Part shown: in pieces, positions 54,008 through 63,933 of the stretch | Position numbering within the stretch: the first letter of the stretch is position 1 | Layout: each line of letters starts with the position of its first letter | NCBI RefSeq assembly: GCF_025397915.1 | Contig: NZ_JALIDZ010000001.1 | Span: 558,001 to 622,000, forward strand | DNA from: Microbaculum marinisediminis | GTDB lineage: Bacteria > Pseudomonadota > Alphaproteobacteria > Rhizobiales > Tepidamorphaceae | Direction of reading: 5' to 3' | Length of the DNA stretch: 64,000 bases | Position numbers and translations under genes: made by a program | Notes under the pieces: generated by a model | What the model saw: the letters and a program-made list of their open reading frames with translations, nothing else | Databases searched by the model: none | What the model was told of the DNA's origin: nothing

Positions 54008-55090
54008 ATGGCCGAACTCGATCGGCTGGAATCCGACATTCAGAGCCAGATCACAGCCGCCGCCGATGAGGCGGCGCTGGAGACCGTGCGCGTGGCCGCG
54101 CTCGGCAAGAAGGGCTCGATCAGCGACCTATTGAAAACCCTCGGCTCGATGAGCCCGGACGAGCGCCGCACCATGGGGCCGGCGATCAACGGGCTCAAGG
54201 ACCGGGTCAACGCCGCGATCCAGACGCGCCGCGCCGCGCTGCAGGAGGCCGCGCTGGAGCAGCGGCTGGCGACCGAGAAGGTCGACGTGACCCTGCCGGT
54301 GCGCGAGAGCGCGCTCGAAACCGGGCGTATCCATCCGGTCAGCCAGGTGATGGACGAGCTCACCGCGATCTTCGCCGACATGGGCTTCTCGATCGCGGAA
54401 GGCCCGCATATCGAGGACGACTTCCACAACTTCACCGCGCTGAACATGCCCGCCGACCATCCGGCCCGCGAGGAAATGGACACGTTCTATTTCCCGGAAG
54501 CCGAGAACGGGTCGCGGATGCTGCTGCGCACCCATACCAGCCCGGTGCAGATCCGCACGATGCTGAACACCGAGCCGCCGATCCGTATCATCGCGCCGGG
54601 CCGGGTGTTCCGCTGCGACTACGACCAGACCCACACGCCGATGTTCCACCAGGTCGAGGGCCTGGTCATCGACGAAGAAGCCCATCTGGGCCACCTGAAA
54701 TGGGTGCTGCAGGAGTTCTGCAAGGCGTTCTTCGAGGTCGACGACGTGAAGATGCGCTTCCGCGCCTCGCACTTCCCGTTCACGGAGCCGTCGATGGAGG
54801 TCGACATCAACTGCTCGCGCGTCGGCAACGAGCTCAGGATCGGCGAAGGCGACGACTGGCTGGAGATCCTCGGCTGCGGCGTCGTGCACCCGAACGTGCT
54901 GAGGGCCTGCAACCTCGATCCCAAGCGCTACCAGGGCTTCGCCTGGGGCATGGGGATCGACCGCATCGCCATGCTGAAATACGGCATGCCGGACCTGCGC
55001 GCCTTCTTCTCCGCCGACCTGCGGTGGCTGAATCACTACGGCTTCGCGCCGCTTGACGTGCCGAGCCTGGCGGGAGGGCTGTCGCGATGA
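54008..55090 (+). CDS. pheS: Phenylalanyl-tRNA synthetase alpha subunit
   Basis: 360-residue catalytic class II synthetase subunit. The N-terminal coiled-coil domain spans about 1-95. The catalytic domain has motif 2 [28 protein letters not shown] (in two stretches) and motif 3 [21 protein letters not shown]. It forms a heterotetramer with PheT, whose gene overlaps its stop by ATGA. Confidence 0.97.
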   Translation: MAELDRLESDIQSQITAAADEAALETVRVAALGKKGSISDLLKTLGSMSPDERRTMGPAINGLKDRVNAAIQTRRAALQEAALEQRLATEKVDVTLPVRESALETGRIHPVSQVMDELTAIFADMGFSIAEGPHIEDDFHNFTALNMPADHPAREEMDTFYFPEAENGSRMLLRTHTSPVQIRTMLNTEPPIRIIAPGRVFRCDYDQTHTPMFHQVEGLVIDEEAHLGHLKWVLQEFCKAFFEVDDVKMRFRASHFPFTEPSMEVDINCSRVGNELRIGEGDDWLEILGCGVVHPNVLRACNLDPKRYQGFAWGMGIDRIAMLKYGMPDLRAFFSADLRWLNHYGFAPLDVPSLAGGLSR

Positions 55091-57501
55091 AATTCACCCT
55101 GTCCTGGCTCAAGGATCACCTGGAGACCGACGAGTCGCTCAAGACGATCGTCGACAAGCTCAGCCTGATCGGGCTCGAGGTCGAGGGCGTGCACAATCCG
55201 GCCGAGGAGCTGGCGGCGTTCAAGGTCGCCCACGTGATTTCCGCCGAGCAGCATCCCAACGCCGACAAGCTGAGGGTCTGCAAGGTCGACACCGGCGACG
55301 GCACGGTGCAGGTCGTGTGCGGCGCGCCGAACGCGCGCACCGGCATGAAGGGCGTGTTCGCCCCCTCCGGCACCCACATCCCGGGAACCGGGCTCGACCT
55401 GAAGCCGACCAAGATCCGCGGCGTCGAATCGAACGGCATGCTCGTCTCCGAGCGCGAAATGGGCCTCTCCGACGAGCATGCGGGCATCATCGAGGTCGCC
55501 GAGGACACGCCGATCGGCACGCCGCTGGCCGACGTGCTGGGCCTCGACGATCCGGTCATCGAGGTGGCGGTGACGCCGAACCGGCCGGATGCGCTGGGCA
55601 TCGCCGGCATCGCCCGCGATCTGGCCGCCGCCGATCTCGGCAAGGTCGTCACCCCGGAGGTCGAGCGGATCGCCGGCGAAGGCCCCTGCCCGGTCTCGGT
55701 GACCCTCGACTTTCCGGACGACGAGGCGCATCTGTGCCCGGCCTTCGCGCTGCGGCTGGTGCGCGGGGTCAGGAACGGGCCGTCCCCGGCCTGGCTGCGG
55801 CAGCGGCTGGAGGCGATCGGGCTCAGGCCGATCAACGCGCTGGTCGATATCACCAACTACATCACCTACGACCGCAACCGGCCGCTGCATGTGTTCGACG
55901 CCAACAAGGTGAAGGGCAACCTCACGGTCCGCCATGCCAGGGCCGGCGAGGAGCTGCTGGCGCTTGACGGCAAGACCTACACGTTCGCGCCTGGCCAGGT
56001 GGTCATCTCCGACGACAACGGCGTCGAATCCATCGGCGGCATCATGGGCGGCGAGGCGTCGGGCTGCGACGAGACCACGACCGACGTGCTGATCGAGTCG
56101 GCCCTGTGGGACACGTCGACCACGGCCCGCACCGGCCGCACGCTCGGCGTCCAGTCGGACGCGCGCTACCGCTTCGAGCGCGGCGTCGATCCGGCGTTCT
56201 GCGTGCCCGGCCTCGACATGGCGACGCGGATGGTGCTCGACCTGTGCGGCGGCACCGCCAGCGAAATGGTGCTGGCCGGCGCGGTGCCCGAGCCGGTCAA
56301 CATCATCGCCTTCGACCCGAAGGAGGTGAAGCGGCTGACGGGCCTGGCGCTGTCGTCCGTGGAGATGCGCTCGATCCTGACGCGGCTCGGCTTCTGGGTC
56401 GCCGGCGAGGGCGAGGAGCTGCGCGTCGCGGTGCCGACATGGCGGCCGGACGTCCACGAGGCGGCCGATCTCGTCGAGGAGATCACCCGCATCGTCGGCG
56501 TCGACCGCGTGGAGACCGTGCCGCTGTCGCGCGGCAGCGCCGTTCCCAAGCCGGTCCTGACGATCCGCCAGAACCGCTGCATCATGGCGCGGCGCACGCT
56601 GGCGGCGCGCGGCATGGTCGAGGCGGTGACCTGGTCGTTCATCCCGAAACCGCACGCCGAGGCGTTCGGCGGCGGCCAGCCGGAGATCGCGCTGTCCAAT
56701 CCGATCTCCTCGGAAATGAGCGACATGCGGCCGAGCCTGCTGCCCGGCCTGATCACGGCGGCGCAGAAGAACGCCGACCGCGGCTTCTCCGACCTGGCCC
56801 TGTTCGAGATCGGCGCGACCTATCACGGCGACCGGCCGGAGCATCAGCAGGAGATCGTCGCCGGCGTCCGGCGCGGCACCGCCAAAGCCGGCGGCGCGGG
56901 CCGGCACTGGTCCGGCGCGGCCGAGCCCGTCGACGTGTTCGACGCCAAGGCCGACGCGATGGCCGCGCTCGCCGCGCTCGGGGCGCCGGTCGCCACGGCG
57001 CAGGTGCAGCCCGGCGGCGGCGACTGGTATCACCCGGGCCGCTCCGGACTGATCACGCTCGGGCCGAAGACCGTGCTCGCCCGCTTCGGCGAGCTGCATC
57101 CGCGCACGCTGTCGGCGCTCGACGCGGACGGGCCGATGGTCGCCTTCGAGATCCTGCTCGACGCGATCCCCGTGCCCAAGGCGAAGCCGACCAAGGCGCG
57201 CCCGGCGCTCGACGCCTCCGACCTGATGCCGGTGCGGCGCGACTTCGCCTTCGTGGTCGACAGCGACGTCAAGGCCGGCGCCATCGTCCGGGCCGCGCGC
57301 GGCGCCGACAAGGCGCTGATCACCGGGGTCTCGGTGTTCGACGTCTTCACCGGGGCGAGCCTCGGCGAGGGCCGCAAGTCGGTCGCCATCGAGGTGACGC
57401 TGCAGCCGCGCGACAAGACTCTGACCGACGAGGAAATCGATTCGGTCGGCAAGGCGATCGTCGCCGCCGTGGAGAAGGCGACCGGCGCGACCCTGCGCTA
57501 G
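55087..57501 (+). CDS. pheT: Phenylalanyl-tRNA synthetase beta subunit
   Basis: 804-residue subunit that binds tRNA and edits misacylated Tyr-tRNA-Phe. In order: a tRNA-binding EMAP-like domain (about 40-150), B3/4 editing domain (about 210-390), B5 domain (about 400-475), catalytic-like domain, and a C-terminal ferredoxin-fold anticodon-binding domain (about 710-804). It starts by ATGA overlap with pheS and is followed by a strong terminator. Nothing unusual. Confidence 0.97.
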   Translation: MKFTLSWLKDHLETDESLKTIVDKLSLIGLEVEGVHNPAEELAAFKVAHVISAEQHPNADKLRVCKVDTGDGTVQVVCGAPNARTGMKGVFAPSGTHIPGTGLDLKPTKIRGVESNGMLVSEREMGLSDEHAGIIEVAEDTPIGTPLADVLGLDDPVIEVAVTPNRPDALGIAGIARDLAAADLGKVVTPEVERIAGEGPCPVSVTLDFPDDEAHLCPAFALRLVRGVRNGPSPAWLRQRLEAIGLRPINALVDITNYITYDRNRPLHVFDANKVKGNLTVRHARAGEELLALDGKTYTFAPGQVVISDDNGVESIGGIMGGEASGCDETTTDVLIESALWDTSTTARTGRTLGVQSDARYRFERGVDPAFCVPGLDMATRMVLDLCGGTASEMVLAGAVPEPVNIIAFDPKEVKRLTGLALSSVEMRSILTRLGFWVAGEGEELRVAVPTWRPDVHEAADLVEEITRIVGVDRVETVPLSRGSAVPKPVLTIRQNRCIMARRTLAARGMVEAVTWSFIPKPHAEAFGGGQPEIALSNPISSEMSDMRPSLLPGLITAAQKNADRGFSDLALFEIGATYHGDRPEHQQEIVAGVRRGTAKAGGAGRHWSGAAEPVDVFDAKADAMAALAALGAPVATAQVQPGGGDWYHPGRSGLITLGPKTVLARFGELHPRTLSALDADGPMVAFEILLDAIPVPKAKPTKARPALDASDLMPVRRDFAFVVDSDVKAGAIVRAARGADKALITGVSVFDVFTGASLGEGRKSVAIEVTLQPRDKTLTDEEIDSVGKAIVAAVEKATGATLR

Positions 57502-57535
57502 GCGAACGGCCAGCCTCGACATCGCAGACCCGGAT

Positions 57536-57573
57536 AAAACCCGGCGCTCCGCCACCGCGGGCGCCGGGTTTTC
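57536..57573 (+). terminator. Intrinsic terminator of the pheST operon
   Basis: ACCCGGCGC (57539-57547) pairs with GCGCCGGGT (57561-57569) in a 9-bp stem with a 13-nt loop followed by TTTTCC, and preceded by an A-run. It lies 35 bp after the pheT stop. Confidence 0.75.
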
Positions 57574-58021
57574 CACAGGCGGCGTTGTCGAGCGCCCAAT
57601 TGTTCTAGTTTTGTTTCTTATTTGAACCTTTTTTGTTCTTGCCGATTCGGAAATCCACAGGCGCGGCGCGCGAATCCGCCGCCTCCGAACTCCTAACGAA
57701 AGGTGAAGCCCTGTCGGTCGTCGCGCGTTTTATCGCGGCGCCGAAACCGGCGTCGCGATGACGCTGCCGGGCACGACATCCGCCTCCCCGCCCGTCGACC
57801 GCGTGCCGCCGCACAGGGGCGCGCATCCCAGGTCGCAAACCGGGCCACATACCGGGCCAAACGCCCGATTCACGCGCCATTGGTTAGCGCGCGTTAACAC
57901 CGTCCCGATACGGACCCGTTTTGTTCCCGATCCGTCTCATACGATTCGCGGACTTAACCAAAAATGCGTCGAATCCGGCAATATTGACATGTTAACGAAA
58001 GGTGAAGCGCGGAAAACGCGC
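57574..58021. other. Noncoding 450-bp gap with a 16-bp direct repeat
   Basis: No frame here looks coding. A T-rich stretch occupies 57600-57645. TAACGAAAGGTGAAGC occurs exactly twice, at 57694-57709 and 57993-58008. The second copy is preceded by GTTAAC-type sequence with several nearby TTAAC motifs that could be CtrA-like sites. Their purpose is not clear. Confidence 0.4.
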
Positions 58022-58987
58022 TTAATACCAGACGCCCATCGTGTGAAAGCGCGGCCCGTGGACGATCGGCACCGACGCGATCGGGCGCCGGGGCCGGTGG
58101 TCGGGGGCGACGACATAGGGCCTGGCGCCAGGGCGCAGCGACAGAAGCCGGGCGATGCGGTCTTCCGTGCGCGGATGCGACCTGAGCAGGGAGGGATCGG
58201 GGATCCGCTGGCCCGGCAGCATCATCTCCCACATGCGGCCCTGCCGGCGCTCGAGCGTCGCCAGCGCGGCGGCCAGCCCTTCGGGATCACCGGTCAGGCC
58301 CACGGCGTCGAGATCGGCGTCGTATTCGCGCGCCCGCGACAGGGCGAGCTGCAGGATCGCGCCGATGGTGGGCGCGGCGAGCAGCAGCGCGATGCCGAGC
58401 CAGGGAACGGGCGCGCCATTGGCCAGGAAGAACGGCAGATTGACGAACAGGAGCAGGACGCCGACGGTCGACATCGCGCCGGTCAGGCGGCTGACGGTAT
58501 CGGCGATCGCCATCACGCGGATGTCGCCGTTGCGGATATGGCTGACCTCGTGGGCGAGCACGCCGGCGAACTGGCGCAGGGTCAGGCCGCGCACCAGCCC
58601 GTCGGTGACGCAGATCGCCGATTGCGCGGCATTGCCGACGGCGAAGGCATTCATCATCCGGCTCGGCACGTAGTAGAGCCGCGGCATCGTCGGCAGGTCG
58701 GCGCGCAGCGCAAGCTCTTCGAGCAGACGGAAGCCTTCGGGAAATTCCTCGGGCCTGAGCGGGCGGGCGCGATAGAGCCTGAGCACCATCCAGGGCGCGG
58801 CCCGCAGCGAGACGGCCAAGACCACCGCGCCGCCCGCCACGGCGGCGATGATGCCGTCGACGCCGGCGAAGATCCAGGCGCACAGCACGAGAAGCCCGAG
58901 GCTGCCGCCGACGAGCAGCCAGGTCTGAACCTGGTTGCGCAGCTTGTGGCGCCAGCGCTCGGCATGGTCGAGTGGGGCAAGCGTCAT
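58022..58987 (-). CDS. M48-family zinc protease (HtpX-like)
   Basis: 321-residue membrane-embedded metalloprotease. The start at ATG 58987 (MTLAPLDHAERWRHKL) is chosen over a low-complexity upstream extension. Two N-terminal helices lie at about 25-70, the active site is AGVLAHEVSHIRNGDIRV (HExxH), and further helices follow, with AREYDADLDAVGLTGD giving the third zinc ligand. Such enzymes cleave misfolded membrane proteins. It is isolated between the 450-bp gap and MarR. Confidence 0.88.
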   Translation of the reverse strand: MTLAPLDHAERWRHKLRNQVQTWLLVGGSLGLLVLCAWIFAGVDGIIAAVAGGAVVLAVSLRAAPWMVLRLYRARPLRPEEFPEGFRLLEELALRADLPTMPRLYYVPSRMMNAFAVGNAAQSAICVTDGLVRGLTLRQFAGVLAHEVSHIRNGDIRVMAIADTVSRLTGAMSTVGVLLLFVNLPFFLANGAPVPWLGIALLLAAPTIGAILQLALSRAREYDADLDAVGLTGDPEGLAAALATLERRQGRMWEMMLPGQRIPDPSLLRSHPRTEDRIARLLSLRPGARPYVVAPDHRPRRPIASVPIVHGPRFHTMGVWY

Positions 58988-59097
58988 GGCCCCTATATGG
59001 GAGCGGAGCGGGCGCGAGGCAAAGCCCGAACGACTTGCCGGGATACCCCGCCCTATTTTATAACGGCTACGAAACGAAGCTCCGTATTGCGTAACCG

Positions 59098-59448
59098 ATG
59101 TCCTTCGACCTGCGCCCCGCACAGGCTCTCGAGCTCTGGCACGACGTGGCACTCGCCCTCGTTCATGCCGGCGAGGATGACCTGTCGCCCCGCCAGATGG
59201 CGATCCTGCTGACGATCTACCTGGAGACGCCGCCGCACACGGTGCGCGGGCTCGCCGCCAAGCTCGGCGTCACCAAGCCGGTCATCACCCGGGCGCTCGA
59301 CACGATGGGCGCGAAGGGCCTCGTCAACCGGCGCCGCGACGAGACCGACCGGCGCAACGTGATCATCCAGCGCACCGTCGACGGCGCGCTCTATCTCGAG
59401 CGGCTCGGCGACCTGATCGCGGCCAAGGCGGCGGGGATCCACCGATGA
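59098..59448 (+). CDS. MarR-family transcriptional regulator
   Basis: 116-residue winged-helix regulator. The recognition helix region is TVRGLAAKLGVTKPVITRAL, followed by the wing RRRDETDRRNVIIQRT. It is a short MarR, lacking some of the usual terminal dimerization helix. It overlaps the NlpC/P60 gene by four bases, so it is probably co-expressed with it; it may regulate this small operon. The ligand is unknown. Confidence 0.82.
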   Translation: MSFDLRPAQALELWHDVALALVHAGEDDLSPRQMAILLTIYLETPPHTVRGLAAKLGVTKPVITRALDTMGAKGLVNRRRDETDRRNVIIQRTVDGALYLERLGDLIAAKAAGIHR

Positions 59449-60290
59449 ACGACTTGCACCCGCGGCTCACCGCCGCGCGCCCCGACCTCGCCGACGCGCG
59501 ACTTCGCGGCAAGGTGGAGGCCGCGCGCTTCGTCGCGGGAACGCCGAAGCAGGTGGTCGCCGGCGCGGCGCCGCTGCGCCGCGATCCGCGCGGCGACGCC
59601 GCTCTCGACACCGAACTGCTGCACGGCGAGACGGTCCTGGTCTTCGAGGAGACCGCCGAAGGCTGGGCCTGGGTGAAGCTCGACAGCGACGGCTATGTCG
59701 GCTGGTGCCCGAGCGAGGCGCTGGGAGACGTCGGCGCGGCGCCGACGCACCGGGTGCGGACGCTGCGCACCTTCGTCTACCCGGGACCGAGCATCAAACT
59801 GGCGCCGTCGATGCTCGTGTCGATGAACGCCCGCGTCGCGGTCACCGCCGCCGACGAGCATTTCGCGCGAACCGACGCCGGCTTCATCTATGCCCGCCAT
59901 CTGGCCCCGCTCGATGTCGCCGAACCCGACTGGGTCGGCGTCGCCGAAGGCTTTCTCGGGACGCCCTATCTGTGGGGCGGCCGCACCTCGATCGGGCTCG
60001 ACTGCTCGGCGCTGGTGCAGATGGCGATGACCGCCGCCGGCCTGCCCTGCCCGCGCGACACAGACATGCAGGAAGCGATCGTCGGCACGGATCTGGGCGT
60101 CAATGATCTGACCGGACTCCAGCGCGGCGACCTCCTGTTCTGGAAGGGGCATGTCGCGATTGCCCGCGGCGACGGCACCATGATCCACGCCAACGGCCAT
60201 CACATGGATACGGTCGTCGAGCCGATCGACGGCGCGGTCGATCGCATCGCCCGGGCGGGGCTCGCGGTGACGTCGGTACGGCGGCCATGA
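59445..60290 (+). CDS. NlpC/P60 (C40) peptidoglycan peptidase with SH3 domains
   Basis: 281-residue cell-wall peptidase. Two bacterial SH3-like domains (about 30-90 and 105-150) precede the C40 domain. The catalytic Cys is in SIGLDCSALVQMAM and the His in WKGHVAIARGD, with a polar third residue in MIHANGHHM. No signal peptide is visible, which is also common in Rhizobiales members of this family. It cleaves gamma-D-Glu-type peptide bonds, probably in recycling or remodelling. It overlaps both neighbours by ATGA. Confidence 0.85.
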   Translation: MNDLHPRLTAARPDLADARLRGKVEAARFVAGTPKQVVAGAAPLRRDPRGDAALDTELLHGETVLVFEETAEGWAWVKLDSDGYVGWCPSEALGDVGAAPTHRVRTLRTFVYPGPSIKLAPSMLVSMNARVAVTAADEHFARTDAGFIYARHLAPLDVAEPDWVGVAEGFLGTPYLWGGRTSIGLDCSALVQMAMTAAGLPCPRDTDMQEAIVGTDLGVNDLTGLQRGDLLFWKGHVAIARGDGTMIHANGHHMDTVVEPIDGAVDRIARAGLAVTSVRRP

Positions 60291-60754
60291 CCGGCCCGTC
60301 GCCGCGGCTGCGCCGGGCGCGGCTGGCGGATGTCGGCGCCATCGTCGCCCTGCTCGCCGACGACGATCTGGGCCGGGCGCGCGAGGATCTCTCCACGCCG
60401 CTGTCGCCGGCCTACACGGATGCCTTCCAGGCGATCGATTCGGACCCGAACCAGGTTCTCGCGGTCGCCGAGGTCGACGGTCAGGTGGTCGGCTGCCTGC
60501 AGCTCACCTTCCAGCCCGGCCTTTCGCGCAAGGGCATGTGGTGCGGGCTGATCGAGGGGGTGCGGGTCGCCCGTACGCGGCGGGGCGGCGGCCTCGGCCG
60601 CCAGATGATGGCCTGGGCGATCGAGGAATGCCGGAAGCGCGATTGCGGAATGGTGCAGCTCACCTCCGACACGTCGCGGAAGGACGCGCACCGCTTCTAC
60701 GAAAGCCTCGGGTTCGCGGCGAGCCATGTCGGCATGAAGATGGCGCTGGACTAG
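60287..60754 (+). CDS. GNAT-family N-acetyltransferase
   Basis: 155-residue acetyltransferase with VARTRRGGGLGRQMMAWAIE (acetyl-CoA loop) and DAHRFYESLGF at the end. It starts by ATGA overlap with the NlpC/P60 gene, forming a three-gene operon from marR. It may acetylate an amine substrate. The C-terminus ends normally with MKMALD. Confidence 0.85.
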   Translation: MTGPSPRLRRARLADVGAIVALLADDDLGRAREDLSTPLSPAYTDAFQAIDSDPNQVLAVAEVDGQVVGCLQLTFQPGLSRKGMWCGLIEGVRVARTRRGGGLGRQMMAWAIEECRKRDCGMVQLTSDTSRKDAHRFYESLGFAASHVGMKMALD

Positions 60755-60800
60755 CGGCGCGATCTCCGCATTCTTGGCGTCTGTAAAAGGAGCTTCAGCG

Positions 60801-61832
60801 ATGGGCGACATGTCAATCCGGGAGCGCTGGCGCGCCGAGAAGACGGCGGCCTACCTGTCGCGCGCCGTGGCGGAGACGGAACCCGATCCGGCAAAGCAGG
60901 CCCTGTTCCGCTCGATGGCGGAGGCGGCCGAACGCCAGGCCGCGATCCTGGCAGCCGAAGCCGGGGGCGAGGCGACCTACCATCCGCCGCTGCGGGCGCG
61001 CGTCGTCGCCGGGGTCGCGCGGCTGGTCGGCCCCCGCGCCGCACGGCCGATACTGGCCGCCTCGAAGGTCCGGGGCATTTCCGTCTACGCCGGCCCGGCG
61101 ACGGAGGCCGGGCACGCCATGCCGACCTCCGTCGAGCAGATCGGCGGGCGGCACAAAGGCGCGGGCGGCGGCGCACTGCGCGCCGCGGTGTTCGGCGTCA
61201 ACGACGGGCTCGTTTCGAATACCAGCCTCGTCATGGGCGTCGCGGGTGCGGCGCTGGAGCCCGGCGCGATCGTTCTGACTGGCGTTGCCGGCCTGCTCGC
61301 CGGGGCGTTCTCGATGGCCGCCGGCGAATACATCTCGATGCGCTCGCAGCGCGAGATGTTCGAATACCAGATCGCCCAGGAACGCGACGAGCTGGAGCGC
61401 TATCCGGACGAGGAAGCCGAGGAGCTCGCCCTGATCTACAACGCGCGCGGCATACCGATGGAGGAGGCGCGCGCGCTCGGGCGGCGCCTCGTGGCCGACC
61501 CGGAGGTCGCGCTCGACACCCTGGCCCGCGAGGAGCTCGGGCTCAATCCGGACGACCTGGGGTCGCCCTGGGGCGCGGCGCTGTGGTCGTTTCTCGCCTT
61601 CGCGGCGGGCGCGATCCTGCCGCTCCTGCCCTTCTTCGCGGGCTTCGGCACGGAAGCGATCCCCATGGCCGCGGGACTCGCGGCCGTCGCGCTGTTCGGC
61701 GTCGGTGCCGCGTTGAGCCTGTTTTCCGGGCGCGGCGCGCTGGCCGGCGGCCTGCGCATGGTGACGATCGGCGCGCTGGCCGGCGCGGCCACCTATGCGA
61801 TCGGCACGCTATTCGGGGTCGCGGCGGGCTGA
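60801..61832 (+). CDS. VIT1/CCC1-type transporter with degenerate ferritin-like N-terminus
   Basis: 343-residue protein resembling MbfA-type iron exporters. Residues 1-50 align in character with a rubrerythrin/ferritin-like domain (EKTAAYLSRAVAETEPD, then AAERQAAIL), but the ExxH iron motif is not kept. The C-terminal VIT1 domain has VFGVNDGLVSNTSLVMGVAG, MAAGEYISMRSQRE and three later helices. It likely transports Fe2+ or Mn2+ out of the cytoplasm. The ATG at 60801 has AAAAGGAGCTTCAGCG in front. Confidence 0.83.
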   Translation: MGDMSIRERWRAEKTAAYLSRAVAETEPDPAKQALFRSMAEAAERQAAILAAEAGGEATYHPPLRARVVAGVARLVGPRAARPILAASKVRGISVYAGPATEAGHAMPTSVEQIGGRHKGAGGGALRAAVFGVNDGLVSNTSLVMGVAGAALEPGAIVLTGVAGLLAGAFSMAAGEYISMRSQREMFEYQIAQERDELERYPDEEAEELALIYNARGIPMEEARALGRRLVADPEVALDTLAREELGLNPDDLGSPWGAALWSFLAFAAGAILPLLPFFAGFGTEAIPMAAGLAAVALFGVGAALSLFSGRGALAGGLRMVTIGALAGAATYAIGTLFGVAAG

Positions 61833-61929
61833 GTTTTCGGGCAGCCTCGATAGAGCCCGGTCGAACACGGGCCAGTCAGGCACGGGCGGGTCACGCCGGC
61901 CCGGCGTTGCCGTATCGGGGAGATGCACC

Positions 61930-62985
61930 ATGGACAAGGAACGGATTCGGTCGTTCGCAGACAAGGTCTACGACGACATGGCCGGCACCATGGCCGTGGC
62001 CATGGCCTATGTCGGGGTCAAGCACGGGCTGTTCCGCGGGATGGCCGGGCGCGGGGCGATGTCCCAAGCCGATGTCGTCGCGGCGTCCGGCCTGCAGCCG
62101 CGCTATGTCGAGGAATGGCTGAAGGGCATGGTGACGGCCGGCTATCTCGACTACGACGCCGCGGCGGAGACCTACGCGCTTGCCGACGAACACGCCTATC
62201 TGCTGGCGTCGGAAGGCACCGACCACTTCATGGGCGGCCTGTTCTACATGGCGACGTCGCTGATGGGCGTCGCGCCGAAGGTGGCCGAGGCGTTCCGGGC
62301 CGGCGGCGGGGTCGCCTTCTCCGAGTTCGGCGACGAGTGCATCCACGCGCTCGACATGCTGAACCAGGGCAGCTACGAGCAGCGCTTCACCGACTACTGG
62401 CTTCCGGCCATGCCCGATGTCGTCGCGCGCCTGCAAGACGGCGGCCGCGCGCTCGACTTCGGCTGCGGCGTCGGGCGGGCGAGCCTGGCGATCGCCAGGG
62501 CGTTTCCGGATGCCCATGTCGTCGGCCTCGACATCGACGCGGAGTCGATCTCAAAGGCGCGCGCGAAGGCGGAGGACGCCGGGCTCGCGGACCGGGTCGC
62601 GTTCGTCGCCCAGGATGTCGGCACCTACCGCCCCGAGGAGCGGTTCGACCTGATCACGGCCTGCGACTGCGTCCACGATCTCGCCGATCCCCGCGGCACG
62701 CTCGAGGCGATCCGCGCACTTCTGAAACCAGACGGGACGCTGTTCGTCGCCGAGCCCAAGGCGGCCGACCGTCTGGAAGACAACATCACCCCGCTCGGCA
62801 CCGTGTTCTACGGCTTCTCGATCTTCCACTGCATGACGCAGTCGCTCGCCAATGGCGGGCCGGGGCTCGGCACCTGCATGGGGCCGAAGAAGACCGAGGC
62901 GCTGCTGCGGGCGGCGGGCTTCAGCCGCTTCGAGCCGCTCGATATCCGCAGCGCGACGAACCTGTTCTACGCCGCGCGGCCGTAG
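61930..62985 (+). CDS. Class I SAM-dependent methyltransferase with wHTH N-domain
   Basis: 351-residue methyltransferase. The N-terminal 100 residues form a winged-helix-like dimerization domain (VVAASGLQPRYVEEWLKGMV, then the AYLLASEGTDHF segment) as in Rv2258c-type proteins. The SAM motif is ALDFGCGVGRASLAIARAFP, then GLDIDAESI, with DLITACDCVHDLADP further on. The substrate is not known. Start ATG at 61930, preceded by GGGGAGA. Confidence 0.85.
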   Translation: MDKERIRSFADKVYDDMAGTMAVAMAYVGVKHGLFRGMAGRGAMSQADVVAASGLQPRYVEEWLKGMVTAGYLDYDAAAETYALADEHAYLLASEGTDHFMGGLFYMATSLMGVAPKVAEAFRAGGGVAFSEFGDECIHALDMLNQGSYEQRFTDYWLPAMPDVVARLQDGGRALDFGCGVGRASLAIARAFPDAHVVGLDIDAESISKARAKAEDAGLADRVAFVAQDVGTYRPEERFDLITACDCVHDLADPRGTLEAIRALLKPDGTLFVAEPKAADRLEDNITPLGTVFYGFSIFHCMTQSLANGGPGLGTCMGPKKTEALLRAAGFSRFEPLDIRSATNLFYAARP

Positions 62986-62991
62986 GCGGGC

Positions 62992-63933
62992 TCAGTAGCC
63001 CAGCGAGCGATCGACCACGTTCTCGAGCGGGCGTCCGGCCTCGAAGTTCTCGATCTGCCGCAGGATATAGGTGCACAGATAGTCCGGGTCGCTTTCGGCG
63101 GCGACATGCGGCGTCACCGTCACCTTCGGATGGGTCCAGAACGGGCTTTCCGGCGGCAGCGGCTCTTCGACGAAGACGTCCAGCGTCGCCCCCGACAGAT
63201 TGCCCTCGGCAAGGGCGCGCAGGATATCGGCCTCGACCTGCAACCCGCCGCGCCCGGCATTGATCAGCACCGCGCCGCCCATGTGATTGTCGGTGCGCAG
63301 GCCGCCGAGCAGATCGAAGTCGATCATCGCCTGCGTGTCGGGCGTCAGCGGCAGCAGCACGACGAGAATGTCGGTGCGGGCGAGGAACGGGCGCAGGCCG
63401 TCCTCGCCGTGGAAACAGGTCACGCCCGCGATGTCCTTGGGCGTCCGGCTCCAGCCGGCGACGTCGAAGCCGAGCCCGATCAGCTTCTCCGCCGCGTCCC
63501 GGCCGAGGACGCCGAGCCCCATGATGCCGACGCCGACCGCGTCGGCCGCCGGCTGGGGGACGCGTCCCCACAGCTTGTCGCGCTGATGGGCGTCGTGGAC
63601 CCGCTGCCGGCGATGATGCATCAGCACCTGCAGCACCACCCATTCGGTCATGCGGCCGGTGAGGCTCGGGTCGACGATGCGGACCAGCGGCACGTCGGGC
63701 AGCTCGGGATCGTGCATCATCGCGTCGACGCCGGCGCCGAGCGAGAACATCACCTCGAGATCGGGCAGCTTCGCCAGCAGCCCCTGCGGCGGCTTCCAGC
63801 ACACCGCGTAGCGCACGCCCCTGTAGTCGGTCGCATCCGGCCACAGGCGGATCTCGCGGTCGGGCGCGTTCCGCTTGAACCGGGCGACCCAGCCGGCACT
63901 GTCCCAGTCCTGTACGGCAAGAAGGATCGACAT
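62992..63933 (-). CDS. ghrA: 2-hydroxyacid dehydrogenase (GhrA-like glyoxylate/hydroxypyruvate reductase)
   Basis: 313-residue NAD(P)H-dependent reductase. The cofactor site is GVGIMGLGVLGRDAAEKLIG, substrate-binding Arg and Glu lie in AGRGG and VFVEEPLPPESPFW, and the catalytic His is in VTPHVAAES. It reduces glyoxylate or hydroxypyruvate. Convergent with the methyltransferase gene; its start at 63933 leaves only 67 bp to the window edge, where I see nothing further. Confidence 0.88.
   Translation of the reverse strand: MSILLAVQDWDSAGWVARFKRNAPDREIRLWPDATDYRGVRYAVCWKPPQGLLAKLPDLEVMFSLGAGVDAMMHDPELPDVPLVRIVDPSLTGRMTEWVVLQVLMHHRRQRVHDAHQRDKLWGRVPQPAADAVGVGIMGLGVLGRDAAEKLIGLGFDVAGWSRTPKDIAGVTCFHGEDGLRPFLARTDILVVLLPLTPDTQAMIDFDLLGGLRTDNHMGGAVLINAGRGGLQVEADILRALAEGNLSGATLDVFVEEPLPPESPFWTHPKVTVTPHVAAESDPDYLCTYILRQIENFEAGRPLENVVDRSLGY

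Noticed and set aside
55036-57576. 846-codon frame antisense to pheT
   Set aside because: GC-rich shadow of pheT; composition is not protein-like.
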